Part shown: positions 50,422 to 58,671 of the stretch, piece after piece
Layout: each line of letters starts with the position of its first letter
How positions within the stretch are numbered: position 1 is the first letter of the stretch
Assembly: GCA_963730405.1 (NCBI GenBank)
Contig: CAVSRW010000001.1
Span: 186,001-250,000, forward strand
Reading direction: 5' to 3'
DNA length: 64,000 nucleotides
Origin: Gaiellasilicea sp963730405
GTDB lineage: Bacteria > Actinomycetota > Thermoleophilia > Gaiellales > Gaiellaceae
The notes under the pieces: generated by a model
The model's input: only the letters and a program-made list of their open reading frames with translations
What the model was told of the DNA's origin: nothing
Database searches by the model: none
Translations under genes and position numbers: made by a program

Positions 50422-51338
50422 CCAAGATCGCCTTCATGTTCCCGGGCCAGGGCTCGTACGAGGCCGGGATGGGACGCGACGTCGCCGAGGCAGTGCCCGA
50501 GGCGATGGCCGTCTACGAGGCCGGCAGCGCCGCGTCGGGCCTCGATCTCCGCCAGATCTGCTTCCACGATCCGGTCGAGAACCTGCTGGACACGAAGTTG
50601 CAGCAGCCGGCCCTTGTCGCGACCAGCCTCGCGATCAACGAGGCGATCCGCGCGCGCGGGATCACGCCGGACTTCGTCGTCGGCCACTCGGTCGGAGAGT
50701 TCGCCGCGCTCGGAGCCGCGGGCTCGATCCCGGCCGACGCGGCGATCGGGCTCGTGACGCAGCGCGGGATCGCGATGGCAGAGGCGGCACGGGACCGGCC
50801 CGGCTCGATGGCCGCGATCCTCGGGCTCGCGGACGAGGTCGTCGAGGGCCTCTGCCGCAAGATCTCGAACGTCTGGCCTGCGAACTACAACTGCCCCGGT
50901 CAGATCGTGATCTCGGGCGAGGACTTCGCGGTCGGGGAGTGCTGTGCCGAGGCGGAGCGGGAGGGCGCCCGCCGGGCCGTCCGGCTGCGGGTCTCGGGCG
51001 CGTTCCACTCGCCGCTCGTCGAGCGTGCCGCCGACAAGCTGCGCCCGGCCGTCGAGAAGATCCACTTCGCCGATCCTCGGACCGCGTTCATGTCCACGGT
51101 CACGGCGAAACTCGAGGAAGCGGCGCACTACCGCGAGCTGCTCGTGAGCCAGCTGACTGCGCCGGTCAAGTTCACACAGGCCGCCCGCGAGCTGATCGGC
51201 AAGGGGGTGACCGTCTTCGTCGAGGTCGGCCCCGGCAACGTGCTCAGCGGTTTACTGAAGAGGATCGACCGCGGCGTGAAGACCATCGCCGTGAACGACC
51301 TCAAGTCCCTGAACGAGCTCGAGGACGCACTTGCCTGA
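50418..51338 (+). CDS. fabD: Malonyl-CoA:ACP transacylase
   Basis: A 306-residue transacylase loading malonyl groups onto ACP. MFPGQGSYEAGMG opens the fold; nucleophile Ser91 is in VGHSVGEFAAL and the partner His197 in SGAFHSPLV. GTG 50418 overlaps the fabH stop and has GGAGGAG upstream within fabH. The 3' end overlaps fabG by 8 bases. Confidence 0.95.
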   Translation: MTKIAFMFPGQGSYEAGMGRDVAEAVPEAMAVYEAGSAASGLDLRQICFHDPVENLLDTKLQQPALVATSLAINEAIRARGITPDFVVGHSVGEFAALGAAGSIPADAAIGLVTQRGIAMAEAARDRPGSMAAILGLADEVVEGLCRKISNVWPANYNCPGQIVISGEDFAVGECCAEAEREGARRAVRLRVSGAFHSPLVERAADKLRPAVEKIHFADPRTAFMSTVTAKLEEAAHYRELLVSQLTAPVKFTQAARELIGKGVTVFVEVGPGNVLSGLLKRIDRGVKTIAVNDLKSLNELEDALA

Positions 51339-52059
51339 GTTCGCGTCCCTCGAGGGGAAGACCGCCCTCGTCACCGGCGCGTCGAAGGGAATCGGGAAGG
51401 CGATCGCGATCGAGCTCGCGGGTGCCGGCGCCTCCGTGGTCGTCGGCTACCGCTCGGGCAAGGACGAGGCCGAGGCGCTCGCGGGCGAGCTCGGCGGTCG
51501 CGCGATCCAGGCCGACGTCTCCAGCGCCGACGACGCGAAACGGCTCGTCGAGGAGGCGGGGGACCTCGACATCCTCGTCAACAACGCCGGCCTCACGCGA
51601 GACGGGCTGCTCGCTCGGATGTCCGACGACGACTGGCGGACGGTGATCGACACCAATCTCGCCTCGGTTTTCTACACCTGCAGAGCGGTGACGAGGCCGA
51701 TGATGAAGAAGCGGGCCGGTTCGATCGTGAACATCTCGTCGATCGTCGGCGTCCACGGCAACTGGGGCCAGACGAACTACGCCGCCTCGAAGGCCGGGAT
51801 CATCGGCTTCACGAAGTCGCTGGCGCGGGAGCTCGGTTCGCGCAACATCCGCGCGAATGTCGTCGCACCCGGTTATGTGAAGACGCAGCTGACCGACGTG
51901 CTCCCCGAGGAGGCGACGGGCACGATGCTGGCGCAGACGCCGCTCGGACGGCTGGGCGATCCGGAGGACGTGGCCGGAGCGGTACGCTTCCTCTGCTCCG
52001 ACGCCGCCTCGTTCATCACGGGCGAGGTGCTGCTCGTCGACGGCGGACTGGGGATGTAA
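51331..52059 (+). CDS. fabG: 3-oxoacyl-ACP reductase
   Basis: A 242-residue short-chain dehydrogenase. NADP-binding GASKGIGKA is at residues 16-24, NNAG at 84-87, and the catalytic Ser137, Tyr150 and Lys154 lie in NISSIVG and NYAASKAG. It starts at TTG 51331 within the end of fabD. Its position between fabD and fabF identifies it as the fatty-acid reductase rather than another SDR. Confidence 0.95.
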   Translation: MPEFASLEGKTALVTGASKGIGKAIAIELAGAGASVVVGYRSGKDEAEALAGELGGRAIQADVSSADDAKRLVEEAGDLDILVNNAGLTRDGLLARMSDDDWRTVIDTNLASVFYTCRAVTRPMMKKRAGSIVNISSIVGVHGNWGQTNYAASKAGIIGFTKSLARELGSRNIRANVVAPGYVKTQLTDVLPEEATGTMLAQTPLGRLGDPEDVAGAVRFLCSDAASFITGEVLLVDGGLGM

Positions 52060-53316
52060 GTGGCTGGAGACAACGGAAGAAGACGCGTCGTCGTGACCGG
52101 GCTCGGGATGGTGACGCCGCTCGGCAACGACGTCGAGACCTCGTGGTCGAACCTGATCGCGGGGGAGTCGGGGGCGGCCGAGATCGAGCAGTTCGACGCC
52201 GACGAGTTCCCCGTGCACTTCGCCTGCGAGTTGAAGGGCTTCGACCCGACGCAGTGGATCGAGCGCAAGCAGGCACGGCGCATGGACCGCTTCGCGCAGA
52301 TGATCGTCGCCGCGGCCCGCCAGGCGGAAGCCGACTCCGGACTCGAGATCTCGAAGGAGTCCGATCGCGTCGGCGCGTCGATCGCCACGGGGATCGGTGG
52401 TCTCGGCGCCTTCCAGGACTGCTACGAGACGCTGATCGAACGCGGGCCGGACCGGGTCAACCCGTTCTCGATCACCGCGATCATTCCGAACATGGGCGCC
52501 GGCTGGGTCTCGATGGAGCTCGGCACGCGTGGCCCGCTCTCCTCCCAGTGCACCGCCTGCGCCGCCTCGAACATGGCGATCGGCGAGGGCGCCGACGCGA
52601 TCCGGCTCGGACGGGCCGATGCGATGATCTGCGGCGGCACGGAGGCGGGGATCACCCGTGTCGGCATCGCCGGCTTCGGCGCGATGCGCGCGCTCTCGCG
52701 CCGGAACGAGGACCCGAAGCGGGCGTCGCGACCGTTCGACGCGGGCCGTGACGGCTTCGTCATGGGTGAGGGGGGCGGCGCGGTCGTCCTCGAGGAGCTC
52801 GAGCACGCGAAGGCGCGCGGGGCCAAGATCTACGCTGAGCTGATCGGGTACGGCGTCTCCTCGGACGCGAACCACATCACCGAGCCCGACCCGTCCGGCA
52901 CGAACCCGGCTCGTGCGATGACGATGGCGTTCGCCGACGCGGGTATCGACCCGTCCGAGATCGGCTACATCAATGCGCACGGCACCTCGACCCCGCTCGG
53001 GGACGCCTCCGAGACCCGAGTGATCAAGCTCGCGGTCGGCGAGGAGAACGCGCGCGCGACCCCCGTCAGCTCCACGAAGGGCGCGACCGGACACTGCCTG
53101 GGCGCCGCCGGGGCGATCGAGGCGATCTTCACCATCCTCGCGACCGAGCGCGGCGTGCTGCCGCCGACGATCAACTACGAGGCCGAGGATCCCGAGTGCG
53201 ACCTCGACTACATCCCCAACGAGGCGCGCGAGTCGGACATCCGGGTCGGCGTCTCGAACTCGTTCGGCTTCGGCGGGCACAACGCCTGCGTCGTGTTCCG
53301 CAAGCACGACGAGTGA
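52060..53316 (+). CDS. fabF: Beta-ketoacyl-ACP synthase II
   Basis: A 418-residue elongating condensing enzyme. Catalytic Cys167 is in TACAASNMA, His307 in NAHGTSTPLGD, and Lys340/His345 in STKGATGHCLGAAG. GTG 52060 begins immediately after the fabG stop, so there is no room for acpP, which normally sits here. A GNAT gene is coupled downstream by GTGA. Confidence 0.96.
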   Translation: MAGDNGRRRVVVTGLGMVTPLGNDVETSWSNLIAGESGAAEIEQFDADEFPVHFACELKGFDPTQWIERKQARRMDRFAQMIVAAARQAEADSGLEISKESDRVGASIATGIGGLGAFQDCYETLIERGPDRVNPFSITAIIPNMGAGWVSMELGTRGPLSSQCTACAASNMAIGEGADAIRLGRADAMICGGTEAGITRVGIAGFGAMRALSRRNEDPKRASRPFDAGRDGFVMGEGGGAVVLEELEHAKARGAKIYAELIGYGVSSDANHITEPDPSGTNPARAMTMAFADAGIDPSEIGYINAHGTSTPLGDASETRVIKLAVGEENARATPVSSTKGATGHCLGAAGAIEAIFTILATERGVLPPTINYEAEDPECDLDYIPNEARESDIRVGVSNSFGFGGHNACVVFRKHDE

Positions 53317-53783
53317 TCCGGCCGGCCGAGCCCGGCGACGCGGCCGCGGTCGCCGAGATCTGGCGCAGCGGCTGGCGCGACGGCCACCTCGGGCTCGTGC
53401 CCGAGGCGCTTGCCGCGGTGCGGACGGACGAGTCGTTCGCGACGCGTGCGGCCGAGCGCGTGAGCGACACGACCGTCGCCGTCGTGGACGGCGAGGTCGC
53501 CGGCTTCATCATGGTCGTCGGAGACGAGGCGGAGCAGGTCTACGTTGCGGCGGCGCACCGCGGGAAGGGCGTCGCCGACGCGCTGCTCGCCGAGGCCGAG
53601 AGGCAGGTCAAGGCGAACGGGCACGACGTCGCCTGGCTCGCCGTCGTGGACGGCAACGGGCGCGCGCGCTCGTTCTACGAGCGGATGGGCTGGCGCGACG
53701 ACGGCGGCTTCGACTACCACGCTGCCGTCGAGGACGGAAGCACCGTCGCCGTCCCGTGCCGCCGCTACGTCAAGCCGGTCTAG
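53313..53783 (+). CDS. GNAT acetyltransferase
   Basis: A 156-residue N-acetyltransferase. The acetyl-CoA pyrophosphate loop is VAAAHRGKGVADALLAEAE, followed by AWLAVVDGNGRARSFYERMGW. The substrate is unknown. It is coupled to fabF by a GTGA overlap, which suggests co-expression with lipid synthesis. It converges with another GNAT gene on the minus strand, stop codons overlapping. Confidence 0.88.
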   Translation: MIRPAEPGDAAAVAEIWRSGWRDGHLGLVPEALAAVRTDESFATRAAERVSDTTVAVVDGEVAGFIMVVGDEAEQVYVAAAHRGKGVADALLAEAERQVKANGHDVAWLAVVDGNGRARSFYERMGWRDDGGFDYHAAVEDGSTVAVPCRRYVKPV

Positions 53784-54253
53784 AAACGCAGCTCGAGCAG
53801 GACGACATCGCGCCACGTGCCGTTCAGCCGGCCGATCCGCTCTCTGACCCCGACCTCGCGGAACCCGAGCGCACGGTGGAGGGCCAGGCTGGCGCCGTTG
53901 TCCGGGAAGATCCCCGCCTGGAGCGTCCAGAGGCCGCCCGCGCGTGCGCTCTCGATCACCGCTTCGAGGAGCGCTCGGCCGACACCGCGTCCCCGGGCCC
54001 GCTCGGCGACGTAGACGCTCTCCTCCCCGACACCGCGGTAGACCGCGCGGCGCGAGTACGGGACGACCGCGCACCAGCCGGCGATCTCGCCGTCGACGTC
54101 CGCGACGAACCGGTGTGCCGGGAGGTGCGCCGCGTCCCACTCCTCCCAGCTCGGGACGGTCGTCTCGAAGGTCGCCAGGCCGGTCGTGATTCCTTCGGCG
54201 AAGACGGCGGCGACGGCCGGATAGTCGTCTGGTTCGAGGGGGCGGACGAGCAC
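53780..54253 (-). CDS. Phosphinothricin-acetyltransferase-like GNAT
   Basis: A 157-residue acetyltransferase of the Pat/YncA/MddA type: VRPLEPDDYPAVAAVFAEGITTGLATFETTVPSWEEW, then VYVAERARGRGVGRALLEAVIESA and FPDNGASLALHRALGFREVGV. Family members acetylate phosphinothricin, methionine sulfone/sulfoximine or related amino acids. GTG 54253 is leaderless by the TACTGT box 6 bases upstream. Confidence 0.88.
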   Translation of the reverse strand: MLVRPLEPDDYPAVAAVFAEGITTGLATFETTVPSWEEWDAAHLPAHRFVADVDGEIAGWCAVVPYSRRAVYRGVGEESVYVAERARGRGVGRALLEAVIESARAGGLWTLQAGIFPDNGASLALHRALGFREVGVRERIGRLNGTWRDVVLLELRF

Positions 54254-54259
54254 GGGCCA

Positions 54260-54265
54260 ACAGTA
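54260..54265 (-). promoter_or_regulatory. -10 box TACTGT, divergent pair
   Basis: On the minus strand TACTGT lies 6 bases before GTG 54253. It overlaps by 2 bases the oppositely oriented TAAGCT box of the neighbouring gene. Confidence 0.5.
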
Positions 54266-54269
54266 AGCT
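54264..54269 (+). promoter_or_regulatory. -10 box TAAGCT, divergent pair
   Basis: TAAGCT ends 7 bases before ATG 54277 of the HAD gene. Confidence 0.5.
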
Positions 54270-54276
54270 CCCGCCC

Positions 54277-54951
54277 ATGTCCCGGTGGGCGACCTTCGAC
54301 TGCTACGGCACCCTGATCGACTGGAACGCCGGCATCGGGAGCGTGCTCGAGCAGCTGTACGGCGCCGAGCAGGCACCGACGCTGTTGCGCCGCTACCACG
54401 AGCTCGAGCCGGAGGTGCAGGGCGCGGGTTACCGCACCTACCGCGAGGTGCTCGCCCTCACGCTCGAGCGGCTCGCGAACGAGGTCGGGTACGGGATCCC
54501 GGAGGGCGAGGGAGGCGCGCTCGCGCAGTCGCTCCCCGATTGGCCGCCGTATCCCGAGGTACCGAAGGCGCTCGAGGAGCTGCGCCGGCGGGGCTGGAGC
54601 CTCGCGATCCTCTCGAACATCGACCACGCGCTGATGATCGAGTCGGAGAAACGGCTCGGGGTGCCGTTCGACGTGATCGTGACGGCCGAGGACGTCCGCT
54701 CCTACAAGCCGGACCCGGGCCACTGGCAGCGATTCTTCGAGACGACGACAGCCGAGAAGGAGCGCCACGTCCACGTCGGCGCGAGCGCCTACCACGACGT
54801 CGCACCCGCGAAGGAGCTCGGGCTGAAGACCGTGTGGATCAGTCGCGGCGGTGCCGACTCGTTCGCGCACAAGGCCGACACCGAGCCCGATCGGGAGCTC
54901 CCGGACCTCTCCGCGCTGCCGGACACGCTCGACGAGCTCGTCTCGGCATGA
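54277..54951 (+). CDS. Type II haloacid dehalogenase-like hydrolase
   Basis: A 224-residue HAD hydrolase. Motif I is FDCYGTLIDWNAG with nucleophile Asp8, motif II LAILSNIDH, motif III YKPDPGHW and motif IV HVGASAYHDVAPAKELGLKTVWISR. The FDCYGTLIDW wording is that of 2-haloacid dehalogenases, though many such proteins are phosphatases. It is leaderless and overlaps the tandem GNAT gene by 4 bases. Confidence 0.9.
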   Translation: MSRWATFDCYGTLIDWNAGIGSVLEQLYGAEQAPTLLRRYHELEPEVQGAGYRTYREVLALTLERLANEVGYGIPEGEGGALAQSLPDWPPYPEVPKALEELRRRGWSLAILSNIDHALMIESEKRLGVPFDVIVTAEDVRSYKPDPGHWQRFFETTTAEKERHVHVGASAYHDVAPAKELGLKTVWISRGGADSFAHKADTEPDRELPDLSALPDTLDELVSA

Positions 54952-55853
54952 CACTCCGGCCGCCGCGCGACGACGACTTCGACGCGATGCTGGAGCTGAT
55001 GAACGCCCATCAGCTCGCGGCCTTCGGCGAGGCGGACGCGACCGCGGAGGAACTGCGGCTCTGGCTGACGACGCCGTACGTCGAGGTCGAGAACGACATC
55101 CGCGTGCTCGAGCGCGACGGCCGGCTGATCGGCTACGCCGATGTCGACGCCACGCGTGAGGAGCCGCCACTCTGGTGGTGCGACGTGAAGGTCGATCCGC
55201 AGGCGGACGCGGACGAGGTCGTGCCGGCGCTCGTCTCGTGGCTGGAGGAGCGGACAGAGAGGGGCCGCCTCCGCGTGTGGACGTCCGAGGACGACCGGCG
55301 GATCACGGACGCGTTCACCGCGCTCGGCTTCGCACCGACCCGGCACTCCTACCGGATGGAGATCGACCTCGACGGGGAGGCACGACGGCCGGCCTGGCCG
55401 GACGGGATCACCGTCCGCCCGGTGCGCGAGGACGAGCACCGGCTCGTCTACGACACCGTCATCGAGGTCTGGCGGGACACCTCCGATCCGATCGACGAGA
55501 CGTTCGACGAGTGGGCGCACTGGATGACCAGGACCGAGACGTTCGACCCCTCGCTGTGGTTCCTGGCGTTCGCGGGCGACGAGCTTGCCGGCTTCTCGCT
55601 CTGCAGGCAGAGCTCGACCGATCCGACGGCGGGCTACGTGGGGACGCTCGGCGTCCGCCGGCCGTGGCGCAAGCAGGGCCTCGGCGAGGCGCTGCTCCTC
55701 CATTCGTTCGACGCGTTCCGCGGGCGGGGCTGGTCGCGCGGGACGCTCGGCGTCGATGCGTCGAGCCCGACGGGCGCCACCCGCCTCTACGAGCGGGCCG
55801 GCATGCGCGTCTACCGCGACACCGCCCTCTTCGACCGGCCGGTTCGAGCATGA
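54948..55853 (+). CDS. Tandem-GNAT acetyltransferase (MshD-like architecture)
   Basis: A 301-residue protein with two GNAT domains (about residues 1-140 and 150-300). The C-terminal copy carries a clear acetyl-CoA site, GTLGVRRPWRKQGLGEALLLHSFDAF, and SPTGATRLYERAGMRV; the N-terminal copy looks degenerate. This layout resembles mycothiol synthase MshD, but other mycothiol genes are not in view, so the substrate stays open. It overlaps both neighbours by 4 bases. Confidence 0.82.
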   Translation: MTLRPPRDDDFDAMLELMNAHQLAAFGEADATAEELRLWLTTPYVEVENDIRVLERDGRLIGYADVDATREEPPLWWCDVKVDPQADADEVVPALVSWLEERTERGRLRVWTSEDDRRITDAFTALGFAPTRHSYRMEIDLDGEARRPAWPDGITVRPVREDEHRLVYDTVIEVWRDTSDPIDETFDEWAHWMTRTETFDPSLWFLAFAGDELAGFSLCRQSSTDPTAGYVGTLGVRRPWRKQGLGEALLLHSFDAFRGRGWSRGTLGVDASSPTGATRLYERAGMRVYRDTALFDRPVRA

Positions 55854-56626
55854 GCCGGCTGCGCGCCCGCTGCCCCGACTGCCGCACACTGACGGCGGTC
55901 GCGCTCGGGCCCGACTACCAGTGCCACGCGTGCGGGCGCGAGTTCGCCGCGGGGCTCGTCCGCGTCCCCCGGGCCTGGGGCGACGGCGGCGAGACGATGG
56001 CCGACGCGGCGCACACCGAGCTGCCCTATCCCGAGGCCGCGGTGATCGAGGCGGAGACGCTCGCCGAGCAGAACCTGCTCCTCGCCAGCGAGCTGCCCGA
56101 CCGGCCGATCGTCCTCGGCGGCTGTTGTTGCTCCCACGTCGGCGCGATCGAGGCGCTCTCCGCGGGCGAGGAATGTCTCGCCGTCGTCTGGATCGACGCC
56201 CACGGCGATCTGAACACGCCCGAGACCTCGCCGTCCGGGAATGCGTGGGGCATGCCGCTGCGGATGGTGATCGACGACGGCGCCGTCCTGCCCCGCAACG
56301 TGGCGCTCGTGGGCGCCCGCAACCTCGACCCGCCCGAGGTCGAGTTCATCGAGGCCGCCGGGATCCAAACGGGCGACGGTGCGATCGAACGGGCGCTCGC
56401 AGGGGCGGACGCGGTCTACGTCGCGCTCGACTGCGACTCGTTCGAACCGGGCGAGCTGGCCGTCTTCATGCCCGAGCCGGACGGCCTTCGGCTCGCGGAG
56501 GTCGAGAGCCTGCTCGCGGAGCTCGCCTCGCGCACGCGTGTGGCCGGACTCGGCTTCACCGGGCTCGTCCGCGACGAGGGAAACGAGCCGAAGCTGGCCC
56601 GGCTCGCGGCCGCGCTCGGGCTCTAG
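55850..56626 (+). CDS. Arginase/agmatinase-family protein with N-terminal zinc ribbon
   Basis: A 258-residue ureohydrolase-fold protein. Residues 8-28 form a CPDC...CHAC zinc-ribbon-like module not usual in arginases. Manganese ligands appear as His96 (GGCCCSHVGA), Asp116-x-His118-x-Asp120 (WIDAHGDLN) and Asp194-x-Asp196 (VALDCDSFEPGE). The SPSGNAWGMPL loop follows the DAHGDLN motif. The normal GGDHS motif is altered to GGCCCSH. Substrate (arginine, agmatine, formiminoglutamate or other) is unclear. Confidence 0.8.
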   Translation: MSRLRARCPDCRTLTAVALGPDYQCHACGREFAAGLVRVPRAWGDGGETMADAAHTELPYPEAAVIEAETLAEQNLLLASELPDRPIVLGGCCCSHVGAIEALSAGEECLAVVWIDAHGDLNTPETSPSGNAWGMPLRMVIDDGAVLPRNVALVGARNLDPPEVEFIEAAGIQTGDGAIERALAGADAVYVALDCDSFEPGELAVFMPEPDGLRLAEVESLLAELASRTRVAGLGFTGLVRDEGNEPKLARLAAALGL

Positions 56627-56657
56627 CGCTTGTAACCCCACCACTGAGGCGCGGGTC

Positions 56658-56663
56658 TAAGAT
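56658..56663 (+). promoter_or_regulatory. -10 box TAAGAT for accDA
   Basis: TAAGAT lies 6 bases before ATG 56670 and no Shine-Dalgarno is present. Confidence 0.5.
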
Positions 56664-56669
56664 CGCACG

Positions 56670-57515
56670 ATGTCCGAATCGACCCGGATCGACGTCTCGA
56701 TCGAGCACAAGCAGGCACCGGAGCCGCCGCCGAAGAAGCACCCGAATACCTGCCCCGGCTGCGGCTCGCACTATCGCGACGACGAGCTCGCCGCCAGCCT
56801 GCGCGTCTGCACGCAGTGCGGCCACCACTTCCCGGTCAAGGCGCGGGAGCGGATCGAGCAGCTCGCGGACGCCGGGAGCTTTGCCGAGGAGGCGACCGAC
56901 CTGCGCTCCGCCGACCCGCTCGGATTCTTCGACCTGCGCGCGTACAAGGAGCGGCTCGCGGAGGCGGAGGTGGCGACCGGCCTCGGTGACGCCCTCGTCG
57001 TCGGAGCGGCGACGATCGAGGACATCCCCTGCGAGCTGGCGGTGATGGACTTCTCGTTCATGGGCGGCTCGATGGGCTCCGTCACCGGGGAGAAGTTCGC
57101 GCGCGCCTGCGAGAGCGCCGCCGCCTCGAGCGTGCCGCTGATCTCGGTCTCCGCCTCCGGCGGCGCGCGGATGCAGGAGGGGATCCTGGCGCTGATGCAG
57201 CTGCCGAAGACGGTCGTCGCGGTCGAGGAGCTGCACGACGCAGGCTGCGCGCTGATCTCGGTGATGGCCCATCCCACGACCGGCGGTCTGCTCGCGAGCT
57301 TCGCGAGCCTGGGCGACGTGCTGCTGGCGGAGCCGGGCGCGCTGATGTCCTTCGCCGGTCCCCGCGTCGTCGCGCAGACGACACGGGAGAAGCTGCCGGA
57401 CGATTTCGGGCTCGCCGAGTCGAATCTCCGCTTCGGCCACGTCGACGCGATCGTGCCCCGGCCTGAGTTGCGTCGCACGCTCGCACAGCTGCTTCGACTC
57501 TTCGGACAGGAGTAG
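56670..57515 (+). CDS. accD: Acetyl-CoA carboxylase carboxyltransferase subunit beta
   Basis: A 281-residue carboxyltransferase beta subunit. The zinc ribbon is Cys28, Cys31, Cys47 and Cys50 (TCPGCGSHY, VCTQCGHHF). The crotonase-like core includes VMDFSFMGGSMGSVTGEKFARACE, SASGGARMQEGILALMQ and MAHPTTGGLLASFASLGDV. It makes malonyl-CoA for the fab genes 4-8 kb away. Presence of separate AccD and AccA subunits is notable because many actinobacteria use fused acyl-CoA carboxylases. The biotin carrier and carboxylase are not here. Confidence 0.96.
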   Translation: MSESTRIDVSIEHKQAPEPPPKKHPNTCPGCGSHYRDDELAASLRVCTQCGHHFPVKARERIEQLADAGSFAEEATDLRSADPLGFFDLRAYKERLAEAEVATGLGDALVVGAATIEDIPCELAVMDFSFMGGSMGSVTGEKFARACESAAASSVPLISVSASGGARMQEGILALMQLPKTVVAVEELHDAGCALISVMAHPTTGGLLASFASLGDVLLAEPGALMSFAGPRVVAQTTREKLPDDFGLAESNLRFGHVDAIVPRPELRRTLAQLLRLFGQE

Positions 57516-57516
57516 G

Positions 57517-58449
57517 GTGGCGCGGGATGCAGAGATCAGATTGCGGGACCGGTTGAGCAAGTTGGGCGGGCTCGACCTCCTGCGCGGGGCACGCCTCTCC
57601 GGCGAGCTCGAGCGGCTGCAGCGGCAGCTCGACCGGATCGAGGCCGAGCCGACCGACGAGGAGATCTGGAGGTCCGTCGAGCTCGCACGGCACCAGGACC
57701 GGCCCTACACGCTCGACTACGTCGAGCGGATGCTGGAGGACTGGTTCGAGCTCCACGGCGACCGCGGCCGTGCCGACGACGCCGCGCTCGTGACCGGGCT
57801 CGGCAAGCTCGAGAACCGCACGATTGCGGTGATCGGCCATCAGAAGGGGCGCGACATCAAGGAGCGGACGAAGCGGAACTTCGGCATGGCGTATCCGGAG
57901 GGCTATCGGAAAGCGATGCGGGTGATGGAGCTCGCCGACCGGCACGGCTTCCCGGTCGTCACACTCGTGGACACGCCCGGCGCCTACCCCGGCGTCGCCG
58001 CCGAGCAGCACGGCCAGGGCGGCGCGATTGCCCGGTCGCAGGCCCGGATGGCGCGCCTCGGCGTGCCGACGGTGGCGTGCGTGATCGGCGAGGGAGGCTC
58101 CGGCGGCGCCGTCGCGATCGCGCTCGCCGACCGCGTCCTGATGCAGGAGAACGCGATCTACTCGGTGATCTCGCCGGAAGGCTGTGCGGCGATCCTCTGG
58201 CGGGACGCGGGCGAAGCGCGTAAGGCGGCCGCGGCGTTCAAGCCCGACGCCGCTCACTGTCTCGAGCTTGGCGTGATCGACGGGATCGTCCCCGAGCCCG
58301 AGGGTGGGGCGCACGAGAACCCGGACGAGGCGGCGCGGTTGCTGGCCGCTGCGATCGGCGACGCGCTCGACGAGCTCGCCGGCGCGACGTCACAGGAGCT
58401 GCGGGCGGCCCGGCGCGCGAAGTTCAGGGCGATGGGCGTGCTCGCCTGA
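57517..58449 (+). CDS. accA: Acetyl-CoA carboxylase carboxyltransferase subunit alpha
   Basis: A 310-residue alpha subunit. An N-terminal coiled coil (ELERLQRQLDRIEAE) is followed by HQDRPYTLDYVERMLEDWFELHGDR, GHQKGRDIKERTKRNFGMAYPEGYRKA, DTPGAYPGVAAEQHGQGGAIA and the oxyanion region GEGGSGGAVAIALADRVLM. GTG 57517 lies one base after the accD stop with AGGAG inside accD. A strong hairpin at 58537 ends the unit. Confidence 0.96.
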   Translation: MARDAEIRLRDRLSKLGGLDLLRGARLSGELERLQRQLDRIEAEPTDEEIWRSVELARHQDRPYTLDYVERMLEDWFELHGDRGRADDAALVTGLGKLENRTIAVIGHQKGRDIKERTKRNFGMAYPEGYRKAMRVMELADRHGFPVVTLVDTPGAYPGVAAEQHGQGGAIARSQARMARLGVPTVACVIGEGGSGGAVAIALADRVLMQENAIYSVISPEGCAAILWRDAGEARKAAAAFKPDAAHCLELGVIDGIVPEPEGGAHENPDEAARLLAAAIGDALDELAGATSQELRAARRAKFRAMGVLA

Positions 58450-58536
58450 GTGCGAACAGGGTCCAGCGAGTCTTTCCACAGCTTCCACAGGCTTTTCCCC
58501 CGTCCCGAATGCGGCCCGCAAACCGCTTGACTATGC

Positions 58537-58563
58537 GTTGAGGCCGGCAAAGCCGGCCTCAAC
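58537..58563. terminator. Hairpin with 12-bp perfect stem after accA
   Basis: GTTGAGGCCGGC (58537-58548) and GCCGGCCTCAAC (58552-58563) form a perfect 12-bp stem with an AAA loop. No T-run follows, as in many GC-rich terminators. It lies in the 222-base gap between accA and ligD, which also holds a tandem TTCCACA repeat at 58474-58480 and 58483-58489. Confidence 0.65.
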
Positions 58564-58660
58564 TGACCCCCCGCTTCGGTGGAGAAGAGATCGCGCGCCG
58601 GTACGGCTGCGCCTTCTGTCGATCTCCGTTCGCGCCGTCGTCAAACCTCCGCAACGGGTA

Positions 58661-58666
58661 TCTAAT
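58661..58666 (+). promoter_or_regulatory. -10-like TCTAAT before ligD
   Basis: TCTAAT lies 5 bases before GTG 58672, in an AT-richer patch (GGTATCTAATTTGCTGTG). It fits the leaderless pattern except for the second base. Confidence 0.3.
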
Positions 58667-58671
58667 TTGCT

